Of a stretch of 64,000 bases of DNA, positions 17,801-25,638 are shown piece after piece. The notes beneath the pieces were generated by a model that was not told the DNA's origin, ran no database searches, and was given only the letters and a program-made list of their open reading frames with translations. The DNA is from Sphingobacterium sp. GVS05A (GTDB taxonomy: Bacteria; Bacteroidota; Bacteroidia; Sphingobacteriales; Sphingobacteriaceae), in assembly GCF_019969845.1 (NCBI RefSeq), contig NZ_JAHXYR010000003.1:248001-312000 (forward strand). Direction: 5' to 3'. A program made the translations under genes and the position numbers. Every line of letters starts with the position of its first letter. Position 1 is the stretch's first letter.

Positions 17801-18319
17801 TTGGGAGCTGATTTTAAAGGATTTGATGTTTCGGCATTCTTTCAGGGTGTAGGTAGTAGACAAGTATGGGGGACAGGTTTCTTAGCGCAGGCGGGCTTTA
17901 ATTCTTCAGATGGTGCTATGCCAGCGGTAATGTCTTCAAACTACTGGACTAAAGATCGTACAGATGCGTTTTATCCGGCTCCTTTTAATAATGGTGGAAC
18001 AAATGATATCAATAATATGCAGATTCAAAGCCGTTATTTGCTAGATATGTCTTATCTGCGGGTGAAGAATCTGACGCTCGGTTATACGGTTCCGGCAGGT
18101 ACCTTAAAACGAATCGGTATCAGTAACCTTAGAGTTTACACTGCGTTGGAGAATTTCTTTACATGGGATAAGTTGAAGGGACTACCAATCGATCCGGAGG
18201 CTGTGGACGGTGTGAATATGTTTGTTGATGTGTTAAAAAATAATTACAACGGTGGTCGTACTGGAGTTGGAACGCCAACTTTTAAATCGGCATCAGTGGG
18301 TGTTCAATTAACATTCTAA
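14864..18319 (+). CDS. SusC/RagA-family TonB-linked outer-membrane receptor (pair 3)
   Basis: This 1151-residue receptor is the largest of the complete ones here. After a leader (about 1-20) and an unusual serine-rich stretch (21-48), the carboxypeptidase-regulatory-like domain spans about 50-118, followed by the canonical EEVVVVGYGT (125-134), a plug with TVLKDAAASSIYGAKAAFGVVLITTK, and the barrel ending in SVGVQLTF. FKDLNGDGKIDNG is the common SusC extracellular calcium-loop-like motif. It follows namZ by 70 bp and precedes susD 3 by 11 bp, so it probably imports products of NamZ action such as MurNAc or muropeptides. That specificity is inferred from context. Confidence 0.94.
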   Translation: MRKFVLFSVALGLSFPSESYSFVKKEGALSSANLTSALLRSSSKTSVQNTVQGTVTDGKGPVSEVSVSVIGGTASTKTDAQGHFKITAAVGSKLRFSSIGYVAQDVTVMSNTVNVTLVDDNQSLEEVVVVGYGTQKKGNLTGAVASINIKETMQGRPIADAGRAMQGSTPGLSVTIPNGEVGSDPTIKIRGQIGSINGSSNPLILLDNVEIPSINVVNPDDIESITVLKDAAASSIYGAKAAFGVVLITTKQGAKTESNTISYSNNFSFQNPFKKYEMGTVDALRYSLDAGKREGNNFVGAFYKINEESYKRAVEWQEKYGGSIGKDDPTLYERDWYFDPATGYKYGVRTYDPFDYMIREWAPTQQHNLSLSGKTGKTGYNVGLGMLDQSGMLKTNTDQFSRYNASVRVTSELNKYITARAGAIYSRTNKQYPYATNSTTADPWLYMYRWSSLYPYGNDGDGDPIRSPAYETGAANVASQVKNYMNFNAGATVNFMENWKLDFDYTLSNQEMLWNQPGTRFTAGNSWGAPVKKLDAAGNQRYVDGSGNYVDASATGAVPAYDLDYFTYTASGANPDHYRRDNSNILRHTINAFTTYNLNLDGGHDFKFMLGLNRIAEKTENSWTQVTKLLDIKNPQLTFGSGTVTGSGAKFWESQIGFFGRVNYAYKDKYLFEANLRRDGSSKFPTNLRWKWYPSVSAGWVVSQESFMDWSSDFMNQLKIRGSWGSIGDQSVSNALYTSFMENSQSTWIGNAGDRNWFVGTPAAVLSAIGWQDIATLDVGFDARFFKNKLGFVFDWYQRDTKNMIVPMEGVAPTFGSKAPMGNFGALRTRGWEFAVDFNHRFENGLGINLRANISDAKSVITEYGTTTIVTENYSGKTYGEIWGYETDRLYQNSDFVYNGNDLVTAVIDGKTMNKLSDPNGAYQSWVQNSATFRFGPGDVKFKDLNGDGKIDNGKKTLADHGDLKVIGNSTPRYEYGFRLGADFKGFDVSAFFQGVGSRQVWGTGFLAQAGFNSSDGAMPAVMSSNYWTKDRTDAFYPAPFNNGGTNDINNMQIQSRYLLDMSYLRVKNLTLGYTVPAGTLKRIGISNLRVYTALENFFTWDKLKGLPIDPEAVDGVNMFVDVLKNNYNGGRTGVGTPTFKSASVGVQLTF

Positions 18320-18330
18320 TTGAAATTATC

Positions 18331-20175
18331 ATGAAAATAAAAGCAAAATTTATATATATATTATTAGGGGTTTCAATGGGACTGACAGGTTGTAATAGTT
18401 TGTTGGATCGCCCAGCCCTGGATAAAATTACAGACGGACAAGGTCTTTACTGGCGGGATGAAAATGATCTCAGGCTGTTTGCGAATGGATTTTATACGCA
18501 GTATTTCAATGGTTATAATAGTTCCTATACAACGGATTATACGCCAGTTAGGGGATATACCTTTTCTGATGATTTGACTTTTAGTGGTCAGCAGACTAGT
18601 TTTGAAAACTCTATTCCAGATTCGAGATATTCTGTTGCTGAAGCTGGTGATTGGTTGAGTGGTTATGCAGGACCGACCTGGAATTTTTCCTGGGTACGTA
18701 AGTCTAATATTTTCTTAGACCGTCTAGAGAATATGGCTAAGCCTAATTTGACACCTGAGCAGTATAATCATTGGACTGCCGTGGCTCGTTTTTTCAAAGG
18801 ATTTGAATATGCGCGCTTGGTTTCTGTGTTTGGTGATGTGCCTTATTTTGAGAAAGAAATACCTGCGGCTGATTTTGATACTCAGTATAAAGATCGTACG
18901 AATCGTGGCGAAGTAATGGATCACGTGTATGATGACTTTGTATTTGTGTTACAAAATATGCGTAATGATGACGGGGTAAATGTCCTGAATAAATATGTGG
19001 CAGCTTCTTTTATTTCGCGTTTGATGCTATTTGAAGGGTCTTGGCAAAAATACCATGGTTTGGATCAGGCTAAAGCAAAAAAATATTTGGAATTGGCGCA
19101 AAGTGCTGCAGAGATTGTGATGAATTCTGGTAAATTTTCCTTTGGTTCTGATTTTAAAAGCTTGTTTTCTTCACAAGACTTGAATAGCAACAAGGAGGTT
19201 ATCCTTTATCGCAAGTATGACGCTTCTGTTAATGTGTTTCACGCAATCGGTTCTTATCAAAATGGCATAGAGGCACAGGCGGCAGCTCCAAACTTGAAGC
19301 TGATCAAGGAGTTTATTTGTGTTGATGGCAAGCCATTTGCTTCATCTACTGTAGAAAATGTCTCGGATTTTTCCCTAGCAAATTTGGCAAAAACGCGCGA
19401 TCCGCGGTTTGAGGCTTCATTTGATACTGATCTAAACTCGAAGGCTTCCACTTTTGTTTATGGAACGAAGTATGTTGCACGAAATGGATATAAAATTCCA
19501 AGCGCAAACCCGGATTATTCAAAATGGAATTCCAATACAAATACTTCTGATGCTCCTGTTATCCGATATGCGGAAGTCGTGTTAAACTGGTTGGAGGCAA
19601 AGCAGATTTTGGCAGAATTCTTTGGGGGAGCTGCTGTTGGCCAGTCGGATATAGATAAGTCAATTAATGCGATTCGTAGCAGGCCTTTGGATGAAATAGC
19701 AGTAGCAAGAGGGGTGAAGAAAACGGCAGCGCTTCAATTAGGGGCTATCGCGAATGATCCTTTGCGTGATGGAGATGTATCGCCCTTGATGTGGGAGATC
19801 CGTCGTGAACGTCGCATGGAGTTTGTTTTTGAGTATTCACGTTTAATGGATCTTAGAAGATGGAAGAAACTGAATTATATGGATTTTTCCAAAAATACTG
19901 ATTACTTTACGGGTATCTGGGTTGATGTGGCAAAACAAGCTCCAGATTTTTTGAAAGCAAATTATATTAATGTTACCAAAGTTAGAAAGGCGGATGGTAC
20001 TATTGTGACTTACAATGGCTCAAATGCTGCTGAAATGGTTGGTTTTATTGTCGTACAAAATGCTTCAAACAGAAATGCGATAATGGATAAGAATTATCTG
20101 GCTCCTGTTGGTCAGGCGCAAATGGTCGAATATGAGCAGCGCGGTTATAAACTGACCCAAACAAAGGGCTGGTAA
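18331..20175 (+). CDS. RagB/SusD-family nutrient uptake lipoprotein (pair 3)
   Basis: This 614-residue lipoprotein has lipobox Cys21 (MGLTGCN) followed by SLLDRPALDKITDG. It belongs to the classical RagB/SusD branch: ARFFKGFEYARLVSVFGDVPYFEKE, VIRYAEVVLNWLEAK and the RRERRMEFVFEYSRLMDLRRWKKL helix are all diagnostic. It should be the outer-leaflet binding partner of the upstream SusC. It differs from the SusD-like_2 proteins of pairs 1 and 2, so pair 3 has a separate ancestry. A strong terminator follows within 20 bp. Confidence 0.93.
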   Translation: MKIKAKFIYILLGVSMGLTGCNSLLDRPALDKITDGQGLYWRDENDLRLFANGFYTQYFNGYNSSYTTDYTPVRGYTFSDDLTFSGQQTSFENSIPDSRYSVAEAGDWLSGYAGPTWNFSWVRKSNIFLDRLENMAKPNLTPEQYNHWTAVARFFKGFEYARLVSVFGDVPYFEKEIPAADFDTQYKDRTNRGEVMDHVYDDFVFVLQNMRNDDGVNVLNKYVAASFISRLMLFEGSWQKYHGLDQAKAKKYLELAQSAAEIVMNSGKFSFGSDFKSLFSSQDLNSNKEVILYRKYDASVNVFHAIGSYQNGIEAQAAAPNLKLIKEFICVDGKPFASSTVENVSDFSLANLAKTRDPRFEASFDTDLNSKASTFVYGTKYVARNGYKIPSANPDYSKWNSNTNTSDAPVIRYAEVVLNWLEAKQILAEFFGGAAVGQSDIDKSINAIRSRPLDEIAVARGVKKTAALQLGAIANDPLRDGDVSPLMWEIRRERRMEFVFEYSRLMDLRRWKKLNYMDFSKNTDYFTGIWVDVAKQAPDFLKANYINVTKVRKADGTIVTYNGSNAAEMVGFIVVQNASNRNAIMDKNYLAPVGQAQMVEYEQRGYKLTQTKGW

Positions 20176-20194
20176 TTCGATTCTTAATACTATT

Positions 20195-20227
20195 AAGCCT
20201 TGTCTAAGAATTAGACAAGGCTTTTTT
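20195..20227 (+). terminator. rho-independent terminator after susD 3
   Basis: A 13-bp stem (AAGCCTTGTCTAA, 20195-20207, with TTAGACAAGGCTT, 20211-20223) has a 3-nt loop and is followed by six to seven T residues. It separates the namZ-susCD unit from the catabolic unit downstream. Confidence 0.92.
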
Positions 20228-20235
20228 GTAAATCT

Positions 20236-20263
20236 ATTGGAAAAGAAATAGGTAATATGTTTG
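20236..20263 (+). promoter_or_regulatory. possible promoter of the catabolic unit
   Basis: ATTG (20236-20239), a 16-nt spacer and TATGTTTG (20256-20263) fit the Bacteroidota promoter pattern with a short spacer. It lies between the upstream terminator and the direct repeats at 20282-20325, so a bound repressor would block elongation. The spacer is below the usual range, hence low confidence. Confidence 0.35.
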
Positions 20264-20278
20264 TTGTATCAAAAATAT

Positions 20279-20325
20279 CATGCATAAAAACGCATTTATG
20301 TTTTATGTTTACGCATAAAAACGCT
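20279..20325 (+). promoter_or_regulatory. tandem operator half-sites GCATAAAAACGC
   Basis: GCATAAAAACGC occurs exactly at 20282-20293 and 20313-20324, 31 bp apart (about three helical turns), just before the metallophosphoesterase start at 20347. The first copy sits in an imperfect palindrome starting CATGCATAAA, like the namZ palindrome, and ending TTTATG. The same 12-mer is present inverted in the susC 2 promoter. Confidence 0.55.
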
Positions 20326-20346
20326 ATTTTTAAGAAAACTTTATCC

Positions 20347-22203
20347 ATGAAACCGAAGCTTAAAGCCTTAATTATTGCATTATTGTGCATTATCAATGTG
20401 TCCTTTGCGCAGTCTTTTAAATTTGCCCATGTCACGGATACACATGTCGGTGGTGCAACAGGGGAGGAAGATCTGCGACGTACTGTAAAGGATCTTAATA
20501 CATTGAAAGACATCGATTTTGTTATACTCTCAGGAGATATCACTGAATTTGGGGCTGATCAGGAATTGAAATTGGCAAAGCGGATTTTGGATAGCCTGCA
20601 GCTGCCCTGGTACGTTATTCCAGGTAACCACGATGGGAATTGGTCTGAAAACGGCGCCAATACTTTTCGTACTGTCTTTGGTGGGGAGACTTTTTTCTTT
20701 AAACATAAGGGCTATGAATTTATTGGAACAAACTCTGGTCCGAATATGCGGATGAGTCCTGGGCAGATACCACGAGAAAATCTGGTGTGGATGGATTCCA
20801 TCTTTGCTGCGAACCCTGACAGGCAAACACCGCTAATTTATATTAATCATTACCCACAAGACTCTTCCCTGAACAATTGGTTTGATGCATTGAAGCGTGT
20901 TAAAACACGCAATGTACAATTGGCTTTCTGTGGCCATGGACATGCTAACAAAGCGTATGACTGGGAGGGGATTCCGGGTGTAATGGGGCGATCCAATCTA
21001 CGTGCAAATAAAGCTGTCGGTGGTTATAATATTGTGACCATCGGTGATGGAAAGGCCTCTTATCAGGAGCGTAATCCGGAAATTGGTACACAAGAAAAAC
21101 CTTGGTTAGAAGTGCCTTTGTTTGATCATCACTATGACCGCGAAACTGCGACTTATCCACGGCCGAGTTATGCGGTCAATGAAAAGTATGCAAGTGCTGT
21201 TCATGTAAATTGGACTTTTGAAGATGCGAGCGATATTGGTGCAGGGCTGACAATCTATAAAAATAAGGTTGTTACCTCCAATACCGCGGGCGATATCTTT
21301 GCGCTGGATCTTAAATCCGGTAAAAAACTTTGGGCTTACAGGACGGGAGGGAAAGTGTACTCTACGCCAGCGATTTGGAAAGGTATTGTTGTAGCCGGTT
21401 CTTCTGATCACTTTATATATGCTGTCAATGCGGAAAATGGAAAACTTCTCTGGAAGGTGCGGACAGATAAGGCAGTATTGGGCTCGCCACTGCTGCATGA
21501 TGGTGTCGCTTTTATCGGTGGTTCGGATGGTAAATTCAGGGCGTTGGATATAAAGACTGGTAAATTAAGATGGAGTTTTGATCAGGTCAAAGGGTTTGTA
21601 TCGACTTTGCCAACGTATTATTTGGGTAATGTCATCTTCGGTTCGTGGGGAAATGGATTTTATGCATTGGATGCTAAAACTGGAGAGCTATCCTGGGAAT
21701 GGAACAATGGTCACGCCAATCGGATGTTTTCGGCTGCCGCCTGCAATCCCGTTGGAGTAAATAATCGCGTATTTGTTGTAGCGCCGGATCGATTTATGAC
21801 TGCATTGGATGCAAAGAATGGTACTGTGGTCTGGCGAGAAAAGAAAGACCGCATACGTGTGCGGGAGTCTATGGGACTGGCTGTAAATAAAAAACAGGTT
21901 TACGTGAAGACAATGGATGGCGATTTGCTGGGGATTTCTTCTTCAGGTGAGAAAATGGACGTAATTTGGAAAGCAAAACTAAAATTGCCTTATGAATTGA
22001 CTCCCTCGGCGATAAAAACAAATCGTAAATTGGTGTTTGTGCCGAGTCATTCGGGTTTGCTTTCGGCTGTTGATGCAAAAACAGGCGATATAATGTGGCA
22101 ATATAAAATTTCCAATGGAATGGTCAATCCTGTTGCTGTAAACGGTAGTAATGAGGTTGTTGCAGGTACGATGGACGGTAAAATAGTTTCTTTGAGGTTT
22201 TAA
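20347..22203 (+). CDS. secreted calcineurin-like metallophosphoesterase with beta-propeller
   Basis: From the ATG at 20347 this is a 618-residue protein with a clear signal peptide (INVSFAQ). Starts further upstream would put the operator repeats inside the gene. The N-terminal half is a calcineurin-like phosphoesterase: HVTDTHVGG (DxH), ILSGDITEFG (GD), IPGNHDGNW (GNHD), INHYPQD and FCGHGHANKA (GHxH) supply the dinuclear metal site. From about residue 290 to the end it is a PQQ-type beta-propeller (AGDIFALDLKSGKKLWAYRT, ENGKLLWKVRT, KTGELSWEW and similar blades). It begins the GH9-NodB-MurQ-symporter operon, so a phosphoesterase acting on cell-wall or amino-sugar phosphates is plausible but unproved. 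Confidence 0.85.
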   Translation: MKPKLKALIIALLCIINVSFAQSFKFAHVTDTHVGGATGEEDLRRTVKDLNTLKDIDFVILSGDITEFGADQELKLAKRILDSLQLPWYVIPGNHDGNWSENGANTFRTVFGGETFFFKHKGYEFIGTNSGPNMRMSPGQIPRENLVWMDSIFAANPDRQTPLIYINHYPQDSSLNNWFDALKRVKTRNVQLAFCGHGHANKAYDWEGIPGVMGRSNLRANKAVGGYNIVTIGDGKASYQERNPEIGTQEKPWLEVPLFDHHYDRETATYPRPSYAVNEKYASAVHVNWTFEDASDIGAGLTIYKNKVVTSNTAGDIFALDLKSGKKLWAYRTGGKVYSTPAIWKGIVVAGSSDHFIYAVNAENGKLLWKVRTDKAVLGSPLLHDGVAFIGGSDGKFRALDIKTGKLRWSFDQVKGFVSTLPTYYLGNVIFGSWGNGFYALDAKTGELSWEWNNGHANRMFSAAACNPVGVNNRVFVVAPDRFMTALDAKNGTVVWREKKDRIRVRESMGLAVNKKQVYVKTMDGDLLGISSSGEKMDVIWKAKLKLPYELTPSAIKTNRKLVFVPSHSGLLSAVDAKTGDIMWQYKISNGMVNPVAVNGSNEVVAGTMDGKIVSLRF

Positions 22204-22245
22204 ACAACCGTTTGAGTTGATTTTATTAAAAATAAATGCCTTATT

Positions 22246-24072
22246 ATGATAAAAGAATGTCTAAACTTCTTAAATTTACGTCAAGCTTTTTTGCTTGTTT
22301 TTGCATGTTTTGTTTGTAACTTTGCGGAAGCACAGCAAAATGCTTGGATTCGAATAAACCAATTAGGCTATACACCGGCAGGTAAAAAGGTCGCGGTATG
22401 GGGCGGGAAATCAATCAGGCAGCTTCGTTCTTTTGAGGTTAAAGATGCAAAGACAGGTAAGACAGTGTATGCTCATTCCGTAGGGAAAGATTATGGTGTT
22501 TACGGCCCTTTTGTGCAGAGTTTTCGATTCGATTTCTCAGCTTTACAGGATACGGGAAGTTTTTTTATCCAGTTGGGAGAAATCAAATCTCCTCATTTTA
22601 GGATTGCCCGAGATGTCTATAAGGGTGCAGCGGACTTTGTATTGCGATATATGCGTCAACAACGAACATTGTTCAATCCCTTTTTAAAAGACAGTTGTCA
22701 TACGCACGATGGTTTTACATTGTATGCAGGTAAAGTGGGTGTAGCAGATAGCTCGCATATTGATGCTGGCGGAGGTTGGCATGATGCTTCTGATTATTTG
22801 CAATACGCGACGACTTCGGCAAATGCAACATTTCATCTGCTGGCGGCTTATCGGGACTTTCCTAAGGTGTTTGCAGATCAAAAGCAGGCAAATGGTCTGG
22901 ACGGGAAGAACGGCCGTGCTGATATATTGGATGAAGCTAAATGGGGACTGGACTGGTTGTTGAAGATGCATCCCAAAGCAAATCAGATGTATAATCAGAT
23001 TGCGGATGACCGAGATCATGCAAGTATGCGCATGCCCAAGGAGGACCCTTATTATGGTCGTGGATTTGAACGCCCAGTGTATTTCATAGATGGCGAGCCG
23101 CAACAAAGGGGCAAGTTTATGAATAACACGACCGGAACAAGTTCTACAGCAGGGAAATTTAGCAGTGCTTTCCGTTTGGGATCTGTGCTTTTTGGAAAAG
23201 AGGATAAAAAATATACAAAATTGCTGTCACAGAAAGCGGAGACAGCCTATGCGTATGCAAATATAAAACCCGGGGTGACACAGACGGTTTCGGTCAAATC
23301 ACCTTATATCTATGCCGAAGACAATTGGGTGGATGATATGCAGCTGGCAGCGGCAATGGGACTTTCGGTAACAAGGAAAAACAAGTTCGCCGAAGAAGCT
23401 ATGCAGTATGCCAGACAAGAAAAAGTAACACCCTGGATGATAACAGATACTGCTGCACATTATCAGTGGTATCCTTTTATCAACTTGGGACATTATGAAT
23501 TGGCAAAAAAATTGAAAGGACAGGATCGCGAGGAGATTGTTTCATATTATAGACAAGGTATTGAAGAGGTCAATAAACGTGCGGAGCAAAATGCATTTTT
23601 AAGAGGGGTTCCTTTTATCTGGTGCAGTAACAATCTAACGGCTTCTTTCGCAATGCAATGCCTTTGGTATAAAGAGCTGACAGGGGATAATCGGTTTGAT
23701 GAACTGGAGCAGGCAAATTTCGATTGGCTCTTTGGTGCCAATCCATGGGGAACAAGTATGGTCTATGGTCTTCCATCTTGGGGCGATACACCAGTTGATC
23801 CACATTCTGCTTTTACCTATTTGGGTAAACATCCGATTGATGGTGGCTTGGTAGATGGCCCAATAATGGCCTCTACTTATCGTAACCTGATCGGTATTAA
23901 ACTAAACAACCCTGATAGCTATGCGGACTTTCAGAGTGACCTGGCTGTCTACCATGATGATTATGGCGACTACAGTACCAATGAACCCACCATGGATGGA
24001 ACAGCTTCATTGATCTACTTGCTAGCGGCTAAAGAAGGAAAGGCATTGGAGGAGCCTGTTGGAAAAAAGTAA
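22246..24072 (+). CDS. glycoside hydrolase family 9 enzyme with N-terminal Ig-like domain
   Basis: This 608-residue protein has a signal peptide (about 1-29, NFAEAQ) and a CelD_N-type Ig-like domain (WIRINQLGYTPAGKKVAVWG to about 120). The GH9 (alpha/alpha)6 domain follows. HDASDY (His179 to Asp183) holds the catalytic-base aspartates, and YSTNEPTMDG carries the probable acid Glu580. GH9 includes endoglucanases and also exo-glucosaminidases; beside MurQ an amino-sugar substrate is more likely than cellulose, by context. The frame ends GKK-stop exactly at an A AAA AAG heptamer, with the NodB-like frame open in -1, so the true product may be a larger fusion. Confidence 0.88.
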   Translation: MIKECLNFLNLRQAFLLVFACFVCNFAEAQQNAWIRINQLGYTPAGKKVAVWGGKSIRQLRSFEVKDAKTGKTVYAHSVGKDYGVYGPFVQSFRFDFSALQDTGSFFIQLGEIKSPHFRIARDVYKGAADFVLRYMRQQRTLFNPFLKDSCHTHDGFTLYAGKVGVADSSHIDAGGGWHDASDYLQYATTSANATFHLLAAYRDFPKVFADQKQANGLDGKNGRADILDEAKWGLDWLLKMHPKANQMYNQIADDRDHASMRMPKEDPYYGRGFERPVYFIDGEPQQRGKFMNNTTGTSSTAGKFSSAFRLGSVLFGKEDKKYTKLLSQKAETAYAYANIKPGVTQTVSVKSPYIYAEDNWVDDMQLAAAMGLSVTRKNKFAEEAMQYARQEKVTPWMITDTAAHYQWYPFINLGHYELAKKLKGQDREEIVSYYRQGIEEVNKRAEQNAFLRGVPFIWCSNNLTASFAMQCLWYKELTGDNRFDELEQANFDWLFGANPWGTSMVYGLPSWGDTPVDPHSAFTYLGKHPIDGGLVDGPIMASTYRNLIGIKLNNPDSYADFQSDLAVYHDDYGDYSTNEPTMDGTASLIYLLAAKEGKALEEPVGKK

Positions 24073-24116
24073 TCAGGGATGTTTTTGGTGCTGTTGTCCG
24101 TGGCGATTCGACAACA
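24048..24116 (+). promoter_or_regulatory. candidate -1 programmed frameshift signal
   Basis: The heptamer A AAA AAG (24063-24069) is in the GH9 reading frame and is followed at once by its stop TAA (24070-24072). A -1 slip would continue as VIRDVFGAVVRGDS into the NodB-like domain, giving about 840 residues. An SD-like GGAGGAG (24048-24054) lies 8 nt upstream, as at E. coli dnaX. A 7-bp stem, TGTTGTC/GACAACA (24092-24098 and 24110-24116), lies 22 nt downstream, farther than usual. A simple indel in the A run would look the same. Confidence 0.4.
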
Positions 24117-24122
24117 AAAAAA

Positions 24123-24767
24123 GTGTCCTTACTTTTTACAGGACATGATTTGTCAGAAGGAACAGCGGTGGTTTTGAAAAGTTTGAAGCATCATCATGTG
24201 AAGGGGAATTTTTTCTTAACAGGAGATTATCTACGGAATGCAAGTTTCAAGCCTTATATCAGGCAGATGTTGAAAGACGGACATTTGGTATCAGGACATT
24301 CAGATAAGCATCTCCTGATCAGTGATTGGGGGAACCGGGATAAATTGCTGATCAGCCGGGATTCGTTCCTGCGGGATTTGAAGGCTAATTTGATTGAATT
24401 GGCGCTTTCGGGGGCGGATACAAGCAAGATAAATTATTATATTCCTTCTTATGAATGGTATAATAGCCAGACGGTAGCGTGGGCAGAAGAAGTAGGGTTG
24501 TCTTCAATCAATTATACACCCGGAATACGGACCGCTGCAGATTACACGTATCCCGAAATGGGGAAACGTTATCTGTCTTCTGCCGCAATTTTGGAAGGCC
24601 TTTGGTCTCATGAAGCGAAATCTGGCCTGAATGGTTTTATGGTACTAATCCATATGGGGACGGATGACAGACGTAAAGATAAACTATATCATCATTTGGA
24701 TGATATAATTAAGATATTAAAAAAGAAGGGGTATCAAATCGTGGATATTCCTAGTTTATTGAATTAA
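24123..24767 (+). CDS. NodB-like (polysaccharide deacetylase-fold) domain, start unclear
   Basis: The open frame runs from 24033 (after a stop at 24030) to 24767. The only standard start codon near the beginning is the GTG at 24123, giving 214 residues. VSLLFTGHDLSEGTAVVLKSL, then VKGNFFLTGDYLRN, DGHLVSGHSDKHLL and a late VLIHMGTDDR fit the NodB homology fold: Asp9 of TGHD, and the first and last His of HSDKH, as metal ligands. The codons before the GTG (RDVFGAVVRGDSTTKK) look like real protein, and the GTG would cut the first beta-strand. The domain therefore probably belongs to a GH9 fusion made by frameshifting, or to a broken gene. It is followed 21 bp later by murQ. Confidence 0.6.
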   Translation: MSLLFTGHDLSEGTAVVLKSLKHHHVKGNFFLTGDYLRNASFKPYIRQMLKDGHLVSGHSDKHLLISDWGNRDKLLISRDSFLRDLKANLIELALSGADTSKINYYIPSYEWYNSQTVAWAEEVGLSSINYTPGIRTAADYTYPEMGKRYLSSAAILEGLWSHEAKSGLNGFMVLIHMGTDDRRKDKLYHHLDDIIKILKKKGYQIVDIPSLLN

Positions 24768-24788
24768 GAAATACAATATATATTAAGA

Positions 24789-25601
24789 ATGGTTAATACA
24801 ACGGAGAAAGATTCGAATTATCAGGATTTGGACAAGATGTCTGTACATGAGTTATTGACTAATATCAATAACGAGGATAAATCTGTGCCACTAGCTGTTG
24901 AAAGGTCTATTCCTCAGATCGAAGCATTGGTTAAGGTTACGGTAGAGAAAATGAAGGCTGGTGGTCGGACATTTTATATCGGAGCTGGTACAAGTGGTCG
25001 ACTGGGGGTTTTAGATGCATCTGAATTGCCTCCGACTTATGGTGTGCCATTTGAGTGGATCATTGGGTTAATTGCTGGTGGGGATACAGCGATCCGTAAA
25101 GCTGTGGAATTTGCTGAGGATGATCTGGAGCAGGCCTGGAAGGATATGGAAGCTTATGATATTGATGAGAATGATGTCGTGATCGGTATTGCCGCTTCGG
25201 GTACTACGCCTTACGTCATTGGTGGCTTGAAGACTGCAAACGAAAAAGGACTGATAACAGGTTGTATCGTTTGTAATGACGGTTCTCCGATTGCTGAAAT
25301 TGCACAATATCCTGTTGAGGTCATTGTAGGGCCAGAATTTGTGACGGGGTCTACCCGTATGAAGTCTGGTACAGCACAAAAGCTTGTATTAAATATGTTC
25401 AGTACCGCAGTAATGATTCAGCTGGGCCGCGTTAAGGGGAATAAAATGGTTGACATGCAATTGTCAAACCACAAATTGGTCGGCCGGGGTGTGCGCATTA
25501 TTATGGATCAGACTGGGGCAACTGAAGAGGATGCCGCAGCTTTGTTGGAACAATTTGGCAATGTAAGGCAAGCAATCGAAGCCTACCAGGCAACACATTA
25601 A
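24789..25601 (+). CDS. murQ: N-acetylmuramic acid 6-phosphate etherase
   Basis: This 270-residue SIS-domain enzyme splits the lactyl ether of MurNAc-6-phosphate, giving GlcNAc-6-phosphate and D-lactate in the cytoplasm. NNEDKSVPLAVERSIPQI, FYIGAGTSGRLGVLDASELPPTYG, GLIAGGDTAIRKAVEFAEDD, IAASGTTPYVIGGL and TGSTRMKSGTAQKLVLNM are near-identical to MurQ motifs. Glu79 (DASE) and Glu110 (EFAEDD) correspond to the two catalytic glutamates. It is shorter than E. coli MurQ at the C terminus. With a symporter 37 bp downstream and NamZ upstream, it makes MurNAc catabolism the best-supported function of the region. Confidence 0.96.
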   Translation: MVNTTEKDSNYQDLDKMSVHELLTNINNEDKSVPLAVERSIPQIEALVKVTVEKMKAGGRTFYIGAGTSGRLGVLDASELPPTYGVPFEWIIGLIAGGDTAIRKAVEFAEDDLEQAWKDMEAYDIDENDVVIGIAASGTTPYVIGGLKTANEKGLITGCIVCNDGSPIAEIAQYPVEVIVGPEFVTGSTRMKSGTAQKLVLNMFSTAVMIQLGRVKGNKMVDMQLSNHKLVGRGVRIIMDQTGATEEDAAALLEQFGNVRQAIEAYQATH

Positions 25602-25638
25602 AACTATCAGCATCACAATCACCTATTAAAAACAAACT

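Noticed and set aside
20257..20346. N-terminal extension of the metallophosphoesterase by 30 codons
   Set aside because: It would place two exact operator-like repeats inside the gene and move the signal peptide away from the N terminus; the ATG at 20347 gives a normal leader.
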